Assembly (NCBI GenBank): GCA_963829085.1
Contig: CAWHHJ010000015.1
Span: 434,001 to 498,000 of the forward strand
From: PALSA-1004 sp963829085
Lineage (GTDB): Bacteria > Pseudomonadota > Gammaproteobacteria > Burkholderiales > SG8-41
DNA length: 64,000 nucleotides
Reading direction: 5' to 3'
The position numbers were made by a program, and so were the translations under genes. The notes below the pieces were generated by a model. It was not told the origin of the DNA and did not search any database. It saw only the letters and a program-made list of their open reading frames with translations. Each line of letters opens with the position of its first letter. Position 1 is the first letter of the stretch. Positions 17,770-27,099 of the stretch are shown in pieces.

Positions 17770-18186
17770 TCACGATCGACCGCTTTGCGACAGTGATTCC
17801 ATTCGTGTTTGATTCATCAACGTGCGCAATTCGTCCAGATCACCAGGCTTGATCACGTGATGATCAAACCCGGCAGCGCGCACCCGCTGACTGTTCTGCG
17901 TATCGTCCCACGCGGTTAGTGCAATCAGAACAATCGTCGCACCGAACTTTTCGCGCAGACGACGGGCTACCTGATAGCCATTGAGATGCGGCATATCGAG
18001 GTCGAGGACCGCGACTCGCGGTTCGAATGACTCACCGATTTCGATCGCGCGCAACCCATCGGCGGCGGTAAGAACCGTGTGGCCCCAGGTTCGACACAAA
18101 ATGGCCAGAGTTTCCGCTGCATCCGTATTGTCATCGGCGATCAACACACGGGGGCGGCGCGCATCTTCCTTCGACTGCTCGTACAT
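17770..18186 (-). CDS. Stand-alone response-regulator receiver
   Basis: 138 aa, a single receiver domain without output domain. The acidic pair is in LIADDNTDAAE, the phospho-acceptor is Asp62 in VLDLDMPHLNGYQVAR, the conserved Thr is in ALTAW and the Lys in HHVIKP. It resembles the receivers fused to the hybrid kinases in this window (the same AGFDHH-x-x-KP ending), so it could accept phosphate from one of them. Followed by the DUF3606 gene. Confidence 0.9.
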   Translation of the reverse strand: MYEQSKEDARRPRVLIADDNTDAAETLAILCRTWGHTVLTAADGLRAIEIGESFEPRVAVLDLDMPHLNGYQVARRLREKFGATIVLIALTAWDDTQNSQRVRAAGFDHHVIKPGDLDELRTLMNQTRMESLSQSGRS

Positions 18187-18416
18187 AAGCCCTCATCGAC
18201 GTTATGCAACAACGGTAGTTTCATTCGAGCGGGTTGTCTGTAAGCCGGACCATTACCCGACAATAAATAGTGCGGCGCTGGAGTGCGTGTCAGCGCCGAA
18301 TCTATCGAAATGTCAGGTTTACGAAAACGAGAACGTTTGCATGGCGCCAATCTATTGCAACAATGACCGTCGGACTCATGTAGCAATTATTCTCGACATA
18401 GAGTATTCATAAATTT

Positions 18417-19097
18417 ATGCGTCACGGAAACGGCTTCACGCTTATCGAAATTGCCATTGTGCTGGTCATCATCGGGCTCCTTCTCGGCGGCGTTTTAAAG
18501 GGGCAGGAATTGATCACCGCGGCGCGCGTGCGCAACCTTGCCGCCCAACTCGACGGCGTGAAGATTTCTTATCTGGGATTCGTTGATCGCTACCGCGCAC
18601 AGCCTGGCGACTATGCCAATGCCGCGGCGGCGGCTAACATTCCAGGCTCCCCCGGCAATCCGACGCGTGGCTGTACGCTCGCGAACTGCGGTAACGGCCG
18701 CATTGATGACGCGGTCGAAAATGAATCGATACTGGCATGGCACCAACTAGCGCGAGCCGGCTTTATCATCGGCAGCTACGATGGAATCGGCGCTGTGCCG
18801 ACGCCGACTAACACGCCGACCAATCCGTTCAGCGGATACCTTCAGATCATCTACGACAACGCTTATAGCGATGTTGCGGCACCGACGAATGCCCTCAACA
18901 TCAAGACCGGTGGCAATATCCCCTCGCCGGTAATTGCAGAGTTGGACCGCAAGATCGACGATGGTTTACCTGAAACCGGCGCCTTGCGCTTCAGCGCATT
19001 CGGCGGCTCGACACCGACTTGCCTGACTGCGGCGGCGCCCGTTCAGTACAACGCAGCGGTTGACGTCAAGACCTGCGGCGCCAGCCAATTGCAATAA
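18417..19097 (+). CDS. Type IV pilin-like / type II secretion pseudopilin
   Basis: 226 aa. MRHGNG-FTLIEIAIVLVIIG is a class III prepilin signal: cleavage after Gly6, methylated Phe, Glu5 of the mature protein and a long hydrophobic helix. The mature globular part (about 190 residues) contains two cysteine pairs (CTLANC; C near TPTCLT and KTCGAS). Such proteins assemble into pili or secretion pseudopili in the periplasm. It has no pilus operon neighbours here; the assembly machinery is presumably encoded elsewhere. Confidence 0.87.
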   Translation: MRHGNGFTLIEIAIVLVIIGLLLGGVLKGQELITAARVRNLAAQLDGVKISYLGFVDRYRAQPGDYANAAAAANIPGSPGNPTRGCTLANCGNGRIDDAVENESILAWHQLARAGFIIGSYDGIGAVPTPTNTPTNPFSGYLQIIYDNAYSDVAAPTNALNIKTGGNIPSPVIAELDRKIDDGLPETGALRFSAFGGSTPTCLTAAAPVQYNAAVDVKTCGASQLQ

Positions 19098-19121
19098 GGC
19101 TTGCGCAAGCGTGGCCGCTGA

Positions 19122-21224
19122 TCACGCGGCCTCCGCCCGGTGGTCGAGCAATGATTCGAGCGTCGCGAGCGGAACCGGCTTGGTAACGTGCATATCGAAG
19201 CCCGCCTCTTTGGACCGGCGCTTGTCGTCGGGCTGTCCCCAGCCCGTCACCGCAATTAACGTCGGCACAGAGTCGGAGCGCGAAATGCGCCGAATTTCGC
19301 GGGCGGCGTCATAACCGTTTAATTTCGGCATGCCTATGTCGAGAAATATCAGCTCCGGATCAAAACTCCGCGTGATGTCGAGAGCATCAGCGCCGTTGTA
19401 AACTTCGCGAACTTCATGCCCGAGCATCTCGATAAGGGATCGCAAGCTTGAGGCAGCATCACGGTTGTCATCTACCACGAGCACGCGCTTGCGTGTTTTT
19501 GTATCAACGCTAACACTGGCTTCCACATTCGATCTCGCTTCATCGGCCGGGGCTTGCACTCTCGGCAGTCGCACGATCAATTCACTGCCTTGTTCCAGGC
19601 CCGCACTCAGCGCTTCAACGCTGCCGCCATGCAGTTCCACCAGACCGCGCACTAATGCAAGCCCTATCCCGAGACCGCCGTCGGGACCCTCGAGCGGTGC
19701 CGACAATTGCGAGAACATATCGAAGACATGCTCCAGGCGTTCGTGTGGAATTCCAATCCCGTTGTCGCGAACCCGGATGACGACGCGCTCATCATCGCCG
19801 GCGGCGCTGAGGTGAATGCGGCCGCCGCGCGGGGTGAACTTTGCGGCGTTGTTAAGCAAGTTAAGAAAGATCTGCGTGATGCGCGTTTTATCCGCATCGA
19901 TGTAGATACCATTCGGCACGTCGACGCTGAGCTCATGGTTTGCCGCTTTCATCAGCGGCTGCACTGACTCGACCGCGTCGTGAAGCGGGGCCGCCAGCGT
20001 AATCTGGTGTTTGCGCAGTTCCACTTTTCCACCTGCGATGCGCGAAACCTCGAGCAGATCATCGACCAGGCGCGTGAGATGTCCGACCTGACGATCGACC
20101 ATTCCCACAAGGTCGCCGAGTTCTTGAGGCAAGCCGCCGTGCAGATGCATGATCTCGACGGCGTTTCGAATTGGCGCCAACGGATTACGCAGTTCGTGTG
20201 CGAGCACCGCGAGAAACTCATCCTTACGGCGGTTGGACTCCGCTAGGTCCGCCGCCAGCGCCTGCAAATTCTTTTCAGCCTGTTTTCGCGCTGTGATGTC
20301 ATTGAATAACACTGCCACCCGGTTGCTGCCTGCGGGGCCTGTCTGCGCAGCGTAGACATCAAACCAACGGCCTAGCGCCTTCGCCTCGTTTACGAAGCGC
20401 TCGGCCTTGCCGGAAGTGGCTACGCGTCCGTACGTTTCGAACCAGTGGGCGTCGTGGTCGGGAACGAGCTCGCGCATGGTTTTCCCGAGCGCATCTGTGA
20501 GTCCGGTGTGCCCAACAAATGCCGGGTTTACCTCGACGAAGCGATAATCGACCGGCTTTCGTGCAGCATCGAAGATCACCTCGATGATGCAAAACCCTTC
20601 GTCGATCGATTCAAACAGCGTGTGATAACGCTCCTCGCTTTGGCGCAGCGACTGTTCGACGGCCTTATGAGCGGTGATGTCGATGCACACCCCGTGCAGG
20701 GTTACAATCCGCCGATCCTCCCCGTACGACGGTTTGCCGCGCCCTTCGATCCAGCGCCACTCGCCCGTAGCATCGCGAATGCGAAACTCGATAACATAGT
20801 CGTTACCTGTTGCCAGGGTCGTTTCTATCGCGTGTGCGACCGCGGGACGGTCGTCTTCGTGCACGTATGCGAAGAACGCCGCATCCGACCCCTCCAATCC
20901 GCCCGCGGGTAGCCCGAAGATTTCTTCCAGTTCCGGGCTCCACCAAACCTTGTTAGTTACGACATCGCGTGACCATGCACCCATCCGCCCGCCGCGCATA
21001 GCTAATGAAAGGACCTCGCGGCTCGCGCGAAGCGCCGTCTCGGCCTTGAAGGCGCGCGTGACCTGGTTGCGGTGTAAAAGAGCGACTACTAGCGCAACCG
21101 CCGCAAGAATGGCGATGGCCGCGAGCGCAACGCCCGCAGTCATGTGCGAGTAATGGTGCAGGCAGCAGCGCTGATAAGCGGCAAGATCGGTCTCGATAAC
21201 GTTACGCGGCGCGGCTGCAATCAC
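19122..21224 (-). CDS. Hybrid histidine kinase with N-terminal membrane helix, two PAS domains and receiver
   Basis: 700 aa (or 673 aa from the internal ATG at 21143 just before the hydrophobic helix MTAGVALAAIAILAAVALVV). Two PAS domains follow (about 70-190, with VWWSPELEEIFGLP; and 205-320, with VEVNPAFVGHTGLTD). HisKA has His343 in LAVLAHELRNPLAPIRNAV, the HATPase has NLLNNAAKFTPRGG and DNGIGIP, and the receiver has Asp629 in IFLDIGMPKLNGYDAAR. Its core is very close to that of the kinase at 1870-4479, suggesting gene duplication. Convergent with the pilin gene, 24 bp apart. Confidence 0.92.
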   Translation of the reverse strand: MIAAAPRNVIETDLAAYQRCCLHHYSHMTAGVALAAIAILAAVALVVALLHRNQVTRAFKAETALRASREVLSLAMRGGRMGAWSRDVVTNKVWWSPELEEIFGLPAGGLEGSDAAFFAYVHEDDRPAVAHAIETTLATGNDYVIEFRIRDATGEWRWIEGRGKPSYGEDRRIVTLHGVCIDITAHKAVEQSLRQSEERYHTLFESIDEGFCIIEVIFDAARKPVDYRFVEVNPAFVGHTGLTDALGKTMRELVPDHDAHWFETYGRVATSGKAERFVNEAKALGRWFDVYAAQTGPAGSNRVAVLFNDITARKQAEKNLQALAADLAESNRRKDEFLAVLAHELRNPLAPIRNAVEIMHLHGGLPQELGDLVGMVDRQVGHLTRLVDDLLEVSRIAGGKVELRKHQITLAAPLHDAVESVQPLMKAANHELSVDVPNGIYIDADKTRITQIFLNLLNNAAKFTPRGGRIHLSAAGDDERVVIRVRDNGIGIPHERLEHVFDMFSQLSAPLEGPDGGLGIGLALVRGLVELHGGSVEALSAGLEQGSELIVRLPRVQAPADEARSNVEASVSVDTKTRKRVLVVDDNRDAASSLRSLIEMLGHEVREVYNGADALDITRSFDPELIFLDIGMPKLNGYDAAREIRRISRSDSVPTLIAVTGWGQPDDKRRSKEAGFDMHVTKPVPLATLESLLDHRAEAA

Positions 21225-21337
21225 AGCTATGCGACGCTCGAGCCTCCATCATACCGGTGATGGCTCGCGCAAGCTGGATTACCGTCGGCAGATGAACAGT
21301 GCGCTCGACGGCGCATTACCGGCCGGTCGCTAGCGCT

Positions 21338-21526
21338 CTACCTCAAATCAGACGACAGACGAAGTCGAAAGCCGCTGTTGTCTGGAAGCTTGTCCACCGA
21401 ATACATTGTTCCGCAGCGATAACACGGCGCGTGCCATTCATGACGCGCTAGTTCTCTGGGTGTGCCAAGGGGTGTTGGTGGTTTGCAGACGGAACAGTAA
21501 AGCGGTGAAGGAGCGGCGGGTGCCAC
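21338..21526 (-). CDS. Possible small zinc-ribbon-like protein
   Basis: 62 aa from a GTG. Contains CSVC near residue 11 and CYRC about 24 residues later, plus two His between them (RHEWH), a possible four-Cys zinc knuckle. The start is uncertain and no ribosome site is clear. Confidence 0.42.
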   Translation of the reverse strand: MAPAAPSPLYCSVCKPPTPLGTPRELARHEWHAPCYRCGTMYSVDKLPDNSGFRLRLSSDLR

Positions 21527-21628
21527 GGCAAAATCGAAGGTTAAGTGGAATGGCGCTCATTTTGACACCTAAGTATCTTCGCGACAATCGATATTGGCGG
21601 CATGAGTTTGTAATTGCTACTCGAAGGC

Positions 21629-21973
21629 TTATGCAGATTCGCCCATGATGTTCAACTGAGCAACCGCCGTGTTCACCAGGCGCACGCCGCGGCTCGTGAG
21701 GCTCAACTCCGTCACGCGACCGTCTTGCTTGCTGCGCTTGGCCAGAACGACGCCGTTGCTAATCAGCGCCCGCAGGTGGCGACGGAGCGTATTCGGTGGC
21801 GAGATCCCTGCTCTCACGAGTCCCATCATGGTAACCGGGCGTACCTCGCCGTGCTGAGAACAAATCTCAAGGAGTATGTCGAGGTCGTCAAGCGTTTGTA
21901 TGAAAGGCAAGAGACGCTTCTGAAACGACCTCCATTTAGCCCAGATTCTGCATGCGTGCGCAATCCGTTCCAT
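21629..21973 (-). CDS. Winged-helix DNA-binding protein, MarR-like
   Basis: 114 aa with GGGGAC five bases before the ATG. Helices (LDDLDILLEICSQHGEVRPV), a recognition-helix region (ISPPNTLRRHLRALISNGVV) and a wing (LAKRSKQDGRVTELSLTSRG) make a winged-helix fold typical of MarR-type or replication-associated regulators. Target genes are unknown; it is a single-gene unit in this region. Confidence 0.72.
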   Translation of the reverse strand: MERIAHACRIWAKWRSFQKRLLPFIQTLDDLDILLEICSQHGEVRPVTMMGLVRAGISPPNTLRRHLRALISNGVVLAKRSKQDGRVTELSLTSRGVRLVNTAVAQLNIMGESA

Positions 21974-22379
21974 AACCGTCCCCAGAGTCGATGAGAAGAT
22001 GCCGCTCGCAGCAGGCGCAAGATAGTTGCCGCATGTTGTAGGGCGCTGCTTAAGTTCGGGTAAGGGTTGGACTACGGCGCGTTTTGTGATCGAACGGCCG
22101 ACTGAATGCGCACGCGGTCAGGTAGCAGTGAGTCGGAAAGCGCCGTTTCACTCTCGAACATGAATACAGCTTGTTTGCGACATCGCGGCCTTGGGACACT
22201 GCCTGGTGATCGCTCAAGGCGCAAAGTTGAAATGGCGCCCTGGTCGTAGCACACTATCGGGCGCGCTTTTTACAAACTTGCGATAATTATGTAGTCCGGA
22301 CCATCATTAGCGCGCGCGATTTATAATCAACCACAAATCCGGTGCCGTATGTGAGCATGCGGGCGGACGGAGGGAAAAA
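21974..22379. other. 406-bp region upstream of kaiC, no gene supported
   Basis: No convincing ORF. It should contain the promoter of the kaiC operon on the plus strand and of the winged-helix gene on the minus strand. A consensus TATAAT occurs at 22322-22327. Confidence 0.5.
22322..22327 (+). promoter_or_regulatory. Possible -10 box of the kaiC operon
   Basis: TATAAT, an exact match to the sigma-70 -10 consensus, 52 bp before the kaiC start. No good -35 box at 17-bp spacing, so this is tentative. Confidence 0.3.
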
Positions 22380-24113
22380 TTGTCAAATCCGAGTTCGGCA
22401 GTGTCACCGACGCTGCCTAAGGCACCCACGGGCATCCAAGGTCTGGACGAAGTGACCGGCGGCGGACTGCCGCGAGGTCGCCCAACGCTCGTCTGCGGCA
22501 CAGCCGGTTGCGGCAAGACGCTCTTCGCGATGGAGTTTCTGGTGCGCGGCGCCATTGATTTCAATGAGCCCGGCGTTTTCATGGCCTTCGAAGAGACAGC
22601 CGAAGAGCTGAGCCAAAACGTGCGGTCGCTAGGCTTCGATCTCGACCAGATGGTGGCGCAGAAGCAACTCTCGCTCGACTACGTCCATGTAGAGCCGGAA
22701 GAGATACAGGAAACCGGAGAATATGACCTGGATGGATTGTTTGTGCGGCTTGGCCTGGCAATCGACGAGATCGGGGCCAAACACGTGGTACTCGACACCA
22801 TAGAGACGCTTTTTGGGGGCTTGTCGAACGCAGCGATTTTGCGCGGCGAGTTGAGACGCCTTTTTCGTTGGCTCAAGGATAGACACGTAACATGCGTCAT
22901 CACCGGCGAGCGCGGCGACGGAAGTCTCACGCGCCAGGGCCTGGAGGAATACGTTTCCGATTGCGTTATTTTGCTTGATCACCGGGTCAGCGCCCAAACC
23001 TCGACTCGCCGCCTGCGTATCGTCAAATACCGGGGCTCGGTGCACGGTACAAACGAGTATCCGTTTTTGATTGAGGAAAACGGAATCTCGGTGCTCCCTG
23101 TGACGTCGCTTGGACTTCAACACAGTGTAACGGACGAGCGCATCTCGTCGGGTATCGACGGACTCGATGCAATGCTCGACGGCCGGGGTTACTACCGCGG
23201 CTCCTCGATCCTCCTTTCCGGCACGGCAGGCACTGGCAAGACGAGCCTCGCGGCGCACTTCGCGCGCGCCGCATGCAAGCGCGGCGAGCGCTGCCTCTAT
23301 CTGTCGTTCGAAGAATCGCCCGCGCAGATAATACGCAACATGCTTACGATCGGCGTTGATCTGGCGCCGTTCGTAGCGTCGGGTCTGCTGCGTATCAATT
23401 CGACGCGCCCAAACCTGTATGGGCTCGAATCGCACCTTGCCACTATTCACAAGCTCGTCAACGATTTCCGACCGCAGAATGTGATCGTCGATCCCATCAG
23501 CAATATGGATGGCGGCGACGATTCCGGAGAAGCGTATTCGATGTTATTGCGGTTAGTGGATTTTCTGAAAGAACAGAAGATCACATCATTCCTTGTCAAT
23601 CTCACCAACGGCGGTGAGGCTCTCGAACAAACAAAGACCAGGATTTCGTCTCTCATAGACACATGGCTGCTGTTGCGCGCCGTCGAGGTTGGCGGCGAGC
23701 GCAATAAAGTACTGTATGTTTTGAAATCACGTGGAATGGCGCATTCGAATCAACTGCGGGAGTTCACTGTCTCTTCGAAAGGCATCCAGCTGATCGAACC
23801 GTACGCGGGGCCTGAGGGTGTGCTGACGGGTTCGATGCGCACGGCACAAGAAGCCCGTGAGAAGGCCTTGGAACTCGCGCGCGCCCAGGAATCCAGCAGA
23901 AAGCAACGCGAGATCAATCGCCGGCGCGCCGAGCTTGAGGCGCAAATTACCTCGCTGCGGGATGACCTGTCCGCGCTGCAGGAGGAAGCTAAGCATCTGG
24001 ATTCAGAAGCTCAAGCGCGTGATAGCGTGGATACGCAGACGCGGCTGGAACTAATGCGACGCCGCGGCGCTGCGGAAACAGTGCGCGACGATACTGTCGG
24101 CACTACCCGGTGA
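22380..24113 (+). CDS. kaiC: KaiC family ATPase (two RecA-like KaiC domains)
   Basis: 577 aa. A TTG start is chosen because GGAGGG lies six bases upstream and the N-terminal SNPSSAV leads directly into the first domain. Both halves have P-loops: CGTAGCGKT (residues 39-47) and SGTAGTGKT (280-288), each followed by a catalytic Glu pair (FEETAEE, FEESPAQ). In cyanobacterial KaiC the second domain autophosphorylates Ser431/Thr432; the aligned position here reads ISSLIDT with Ser423-Ser424. After residue about 490 the protein has a long charged coiled coil (EAREKALELARAQESSRKQR, then LEAQITSLRDDLSALQEEAK) not present in cyanobacterial KaiC. It overlaps kaiB by 4 bp and is followed by a hybrid kinase, an arrangement seen in non-cyanobacterial kai loci that act in stress or timing signalling. 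Confidence 0.95.
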   Translation: MSNPSSAVSPTLPKAPTGIQGLDEVTGGGLPRGRPTLVCGTAGCGKTLFAMEFLVRGAIDFNEPGVFMAFEETAEELSQNVRSLGFDLDQMVAQKQLSLDYVHVEPEEIQETGEYDLDGLFVRLGLAIDEIGAKHVVLDTIETLFGGLSNAAILRGELRRLFRWLKDRHVTCVITGERGDGSLTRQGLEEYVSDCVILLDHRVSAQTSTRRLRIVKYRGSVHGTNEYPFLIEENGISVLPVTSLGLQHSVTDERISSGIDGLDAMLDGRGYYRGSSILLSGTAGTGKTSLAAHFARAACKRGERCLYLSFEESPAQIIRNMLTIGVDLAPFVASGLLRINSTRPNLYGLESHLATIHKLVNDFRPQNVIVDPISNMDGGDDSGEAYSMLLRLVDFLKEQKITSFLVNLTNGGEALEQTKTRISSLIDTWLLLRAVEVGGERNKVLYVLKSRGMAHSNQLREFTVSSKGIQLIEPYAGPEGVLTGSMRTAQEAREKALELARAQESSRKQREINRRRAELEAQITSLRDDLSALQEEAKHLDSEAQARDSVDTQTRLELMRRRGAAETVRDDTVGTTR

Positions 24114-24436
24114 CTACCATGGTGCCTGCGGATAGCATGAATCAGTCCGAAACAGGGTCGACATGGAATCTACGGCTGTACATCGCGGGGCAGACGCCCA
24201 AATCCATGCGTGCGCTCGATAACCTGCGACGCATTTGTGAAGAGCATCTAGCAGGCCAATACACCATAGAAGTCGTCGACCTCTTGGTCAACCCCAGGCT
24301 CGCGAAAGAAGACCAGATCATCGCAATCCCGACGCTGGTTCGAAAACTGCCCGATCCGATACGCAAGATAATAGGAGACTTGTCGGATTCCGAGCGAACA
24401 CTGGTTGGGCTGCAGCTCCGAAAAAGCGGTAACTGA
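24110..24436 (+). CDS. kaiB: KaiB family protein
   Basis: 108 aa from a GTG overlapping the kaiC stop (GTGA); ATGs at 24119 and 24137 are alternatives. NLRLYIAGQTPKSMRALDNL, then YTIEVVDLLVNPRLAKEDQI and IAIPTLVRKLPDPIRKIIGD follow the thioredoxin-like KaiB fold, including the IP-TLV segment. KaiB binds KaiC and, in cyanobacteria, changes fold to do so. Here it is translationally coupled to kaiC and 27 bp ahead of the kinase gene. Confidence 0.95.
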   Translation: MTTMVPADSMNQSETGSTWNLRLYIAGQTPKSMRALDNLRRICEEHLAGQYTIEVVDLLVNPRLAKEDQIIAIPTLVRKLPDPIRKIIGDLSDSERTLVGLQLRKSGN

Positions 24437-24463
24437 CATCGTCTCGACCCATAGGTAACCATC

Positions 24464-26431
24464 ATGGCAATCTCTTCCGATATGCTCGTTCAACGCTCTG
24501 CGCCACTTGACGAAAGCACCGATGAGTCGAAAGAAGTGGTACGTGCAATCACGCGTGGCGAAGTCGATGCGTTTGTCATATCGTCAGGAGAGACCGAAGA
24601 AGTTGTGCTGCTCGGCGCGGCCGACCGCACGTACCGGCATCTCATCGATAAGATGCACCAGGGCACGGTCAACATCAATCGCGATGGCATCATTCTCTTC
24701 GCAAACAAACAATTCGCCGCGATGATCGGCATACCAGGATCCGAGTTGATCGGCTCTGCTCTCGGTCAATATGTTTTGCCGGAAAGCCGCGCGGGGCTCA
24801 TGTCCCTGCTCGAGGAGGGGGCGCGCAAGACGGAAGAGATCACATTCATCCGCAGCGATGACCAGGCCTTTCCCGCGCAAGTGTCCGCGGAACTCATGTC
24901 GGGCGAGGAGAAGCTCTTTTGTCTAGTGATCAGCGACCTCACCGATAAAAAACGGCATGAAGCACTCGTCAGTGCCGAAGCGTTGGGCCGCGCCATATTG
25001 GAACAGGCAGTAGATGCAATCGTGGTATGCGACACCCGGGGCCGCGTCATTCGCGCGAGCGAGGCAGCCCATGAATTATGCGGCTGCAATCCGTTGCTGC
25101 AACCTTTCAACTCGGTATTCCGCCTCGATAGCGACGACGGCAAGCCGGACCTCGACGCTGTGTTCGGCGGCCAGATCCTTCGCCGAAAACCGTTTTCACT
25201 CGTGCGTTCCGAAAGCGAACAAGTCCATCTTCTTCTGAGCGCTGGTCCCGTGCACGACAGCGAATCACGCGTCCTCGGCTGTGTGATCACGATGACCGAT
25301 GTGAGCGAGCTTCGTCATGCTGAGGAGGAGATGAGGCGGGTGGATCGCAGCAAGGATGATTTCCTCGCCGTACTGGCTCATGAACTGCGTAACCCGCTTG
25401 CGCCGATACGCAGCGCGCTCGAATACCTGAACAGCGAGGGGCACCAGGGACCGACGCAAATACACGCCCGGGCAGTCATCGGACGGCAAGTCGACAATCT
25501 GGTCCGGCTCGTCGACGATCTTGTCGATATCAATCGCATTCGGCTCGGCAAGATACAGGTGAAGCGTGACGTCGTCGATCTATGCAAGGTATTGGAGCGT
25601 GCCGTTGAAAGCAGCAGGCCAGCAACCGCACAGCGCAAACAGCAGCTGGAAGTCGTGCTGCCTGCTGCACCCGTAGCGGTAAGAGCAGATACGGTGCGCA
25701 TGTGTCAGGTGTTTCTGAACCTCCTGAACAATGCGGCGAAGTTCACGCCTGACGGTGGACACATTTCGATAGGGCTGAATACGGACGAGGGACATGCGAT
25801 CGTGGCCGTGAAAGATTCAGGTGTGGGCATATCGGCAGAAATGATGCCGCGCATATTCGATGCGTTCGTGCAGGGACCATTACCAACCGGCGGCAGCACC
25901 GCCGGTCTCGGTGTGGGGCTTACACTCGCGCGCCGGATCGTCGAGTTGCATGACGGCAAAATCGACGTCACCAGTGACGGCACTAACGGCGCATGTTTTG
26001 TAGTCAGGCTACCCTTGGCCGGCGACACGATAGCTGAGCAGCTCCCCGTCGATGCAACTCAGGCGCGCGTGCCGAGGCGAAAAATTCTTGTGGTTGATGA
26101 CAATGTCGATGCAGCGGATACGCTGGGCGTCCTTCTCGAACAATCAGGTCACGAAGTGCGTGTGCTGTACTATGGTCTCGACGCCGTGAAAACGGCGACG
26201 ACATTCCGTCCGGACGTCGTACTGGTGGACTTGGACCTGCCGGATATCACTGGCCACGAAGTGCTCATGCGGCTCAAAGAATCGGCGTCGACTCGCGGCT
26301 GCATGGCGATCGCGTTGACGGGTTATGGCGCACATGGCGATCTGCAGAAATCGAAAGACGCGGGCTTCGATCACCATGTGGTGAAACCTGTGGAAATCGG
26401 AAAGCTGCAGCAGCTGCTTGCGACAGCCTAG
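24464..26431 (+). CDS. Soluble PAS hybrid histidine kinase of the kai operon
   Basis: 655 aa. Two PAS domains (about 55-165, IILFANKQFAAMIG; and 175-290, VIRASEAAHELCG), HisKA with His306 in LAVLAHELRNPLAPIRSAL, HATPase with NLLNNAAKFTPDGG and DSGVGIS, and a C-terminal receiver with Asp589 in VLVDLDLPDITGHEVL. Position 27 bp after kaiB makes it a likely output or input partner of KaiBC, comparable in arrangement to kinases fused or linked to KaiC in other proteobacteria. This link is inferred from the operon, not shown by sequence. Confidence 0.93.
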   Translation: MAISSDMLVQRSAPLDESTDESKEVVRAITRGEVDAFVISSGETEEVVLLGAADRTYRHLIDKMHQGTVNINRDGIILFANKQFAAMIGIPGSELIGSALGQYVLPESRAGLMSLLEEGARKTEEITFIRSDDQAFPAQVSAELMSGEEKLFCLVISDLTDKKRHEALVSAEALGRAILEQAVDAIVVCDTRGRVIRASEAAHELCGCNPLLQPFNSVFRLDSDDGKPDLDAVFGGQILRRKPFSLVRSESEQVHLLLSAGPVHDSESRVLGCVITMTDVSELRHAEEEMRRVDRSKDDFLAVLAHELRNPLAPIRSALEYLNSEGHQGPTQIHARAVIGRQVDNLVRLVDDLVDINRIRLGKIQVKRDVVDLCKVLERAVESSRPATAQRKQQLEVVLPAAPVAVRADTVRMCQVFLNLLNNAAKFTPDGGHISIGLNTDEGHAIVAVKDSGVGISAEMMPRIFDAFVQGPLPTGGSTAGLGVGLTLARRIVELHDGKIDVTSDGTNGACFVVRLPLAGDTIAEQLPVDATQARVPRRKILVVDDNVDAADTLGVLLEQSGHEVRVLYYGLDAVKTATTFRPDVVLVDLDLPDITGHEVLMRLKESASTRGCMAIALTGYGAHGDLQKSKDAGFDHHVVKPVEIGKLQQLLATA

Positions 26432-26490
26432 TTAGCGCACAGACGCTCAATCTGCGGAACCGGGAAGCTACATAACCGCTACTGTTTACA

Positions 26491-26874
26491 TCAGGACGGC
26501 AGCAGGCTGCGCAGCTCTTCAAAATCGACGGGTTTCGCCATATGGTGGTCGAACCCCGCCTGCCTCGCGCGTAACTTATCCTGAATTCGACTTAGGGCGG
26601 TGACCGCGACCAGCAGTAGTTTGTCGCCACAAATCTCGCGAAGCGTGCGCGCTACATCATAGCCGCTCAAGCCGGGCATGCTGATGTCGACGATGGCGAC
26701 GTCCGGCTGGAAGCGGCGGCCTTCTTCTATAGCGGATAAGCCGTCGTAAGCGGTACAAACGTGATGTCCATATAACCGAAACAGCATTGAGAGGCTGTCG
26801 GCCACGTCCGCGTTGTCGTCAGCAATGAGTACACGGACGCACCGCTGTTGCGTTGCTGCATGCATTTGGTTCAT
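26491..26874 (-). CDS. Stand-alone response-regulator receiver
   Basis: 127 aa from ATG 26874 (an upstream GTG at 26892 is also in frame). A single receiver domain with LIADDNADVADSL, phospho-acceptor Asp in VDISMPGLSGYDVAR and HHMAKPVDFEEL. No output domain. It faces the kai-operon kinase tail to tail (59 bp apart). Its sequence is closer to the fused receivers of this window than to classical transcription regulators. Confidence 0.9.
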   Translation of the reverse strand: MNQMHAATQQRCVRVLIADDNADVADSLSMLFRLYGHHVCTAYDGLSAIEEGRRFQPDVAIVDISMPGLSGYDVARTLREICGDKLLLVAVTALSRIQDKLRARQAGFDHHMAKPVDFEELRSLLPS

Positions 26875-27099
26875 GGGCTGACGGCTCGACACACGGGTGT
26901 TCGAGACCGTCGCCTTCGCAAATTACACCTCTCCGTGCAGGTAGCAACTCGGCGCGGTTCTCTAAGTAACGTCAGCGGGCGTGCGACAACCGCACACGGT
27001 TGCACCGATTGCGTGAGACACGCTGATGTGTTGAAGTGCCTCACCCGCGGGCCGGATGATGCCGTCCGCGCTTGTTGTAGCAGTGAGGGACGTAGAAGC

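Noticed and set aside
22072..22254. Minus-strand 60-aa ORF upstream of kaiC
   Set aside because: No start signals or similarity; lies in what should be promoter sequence.
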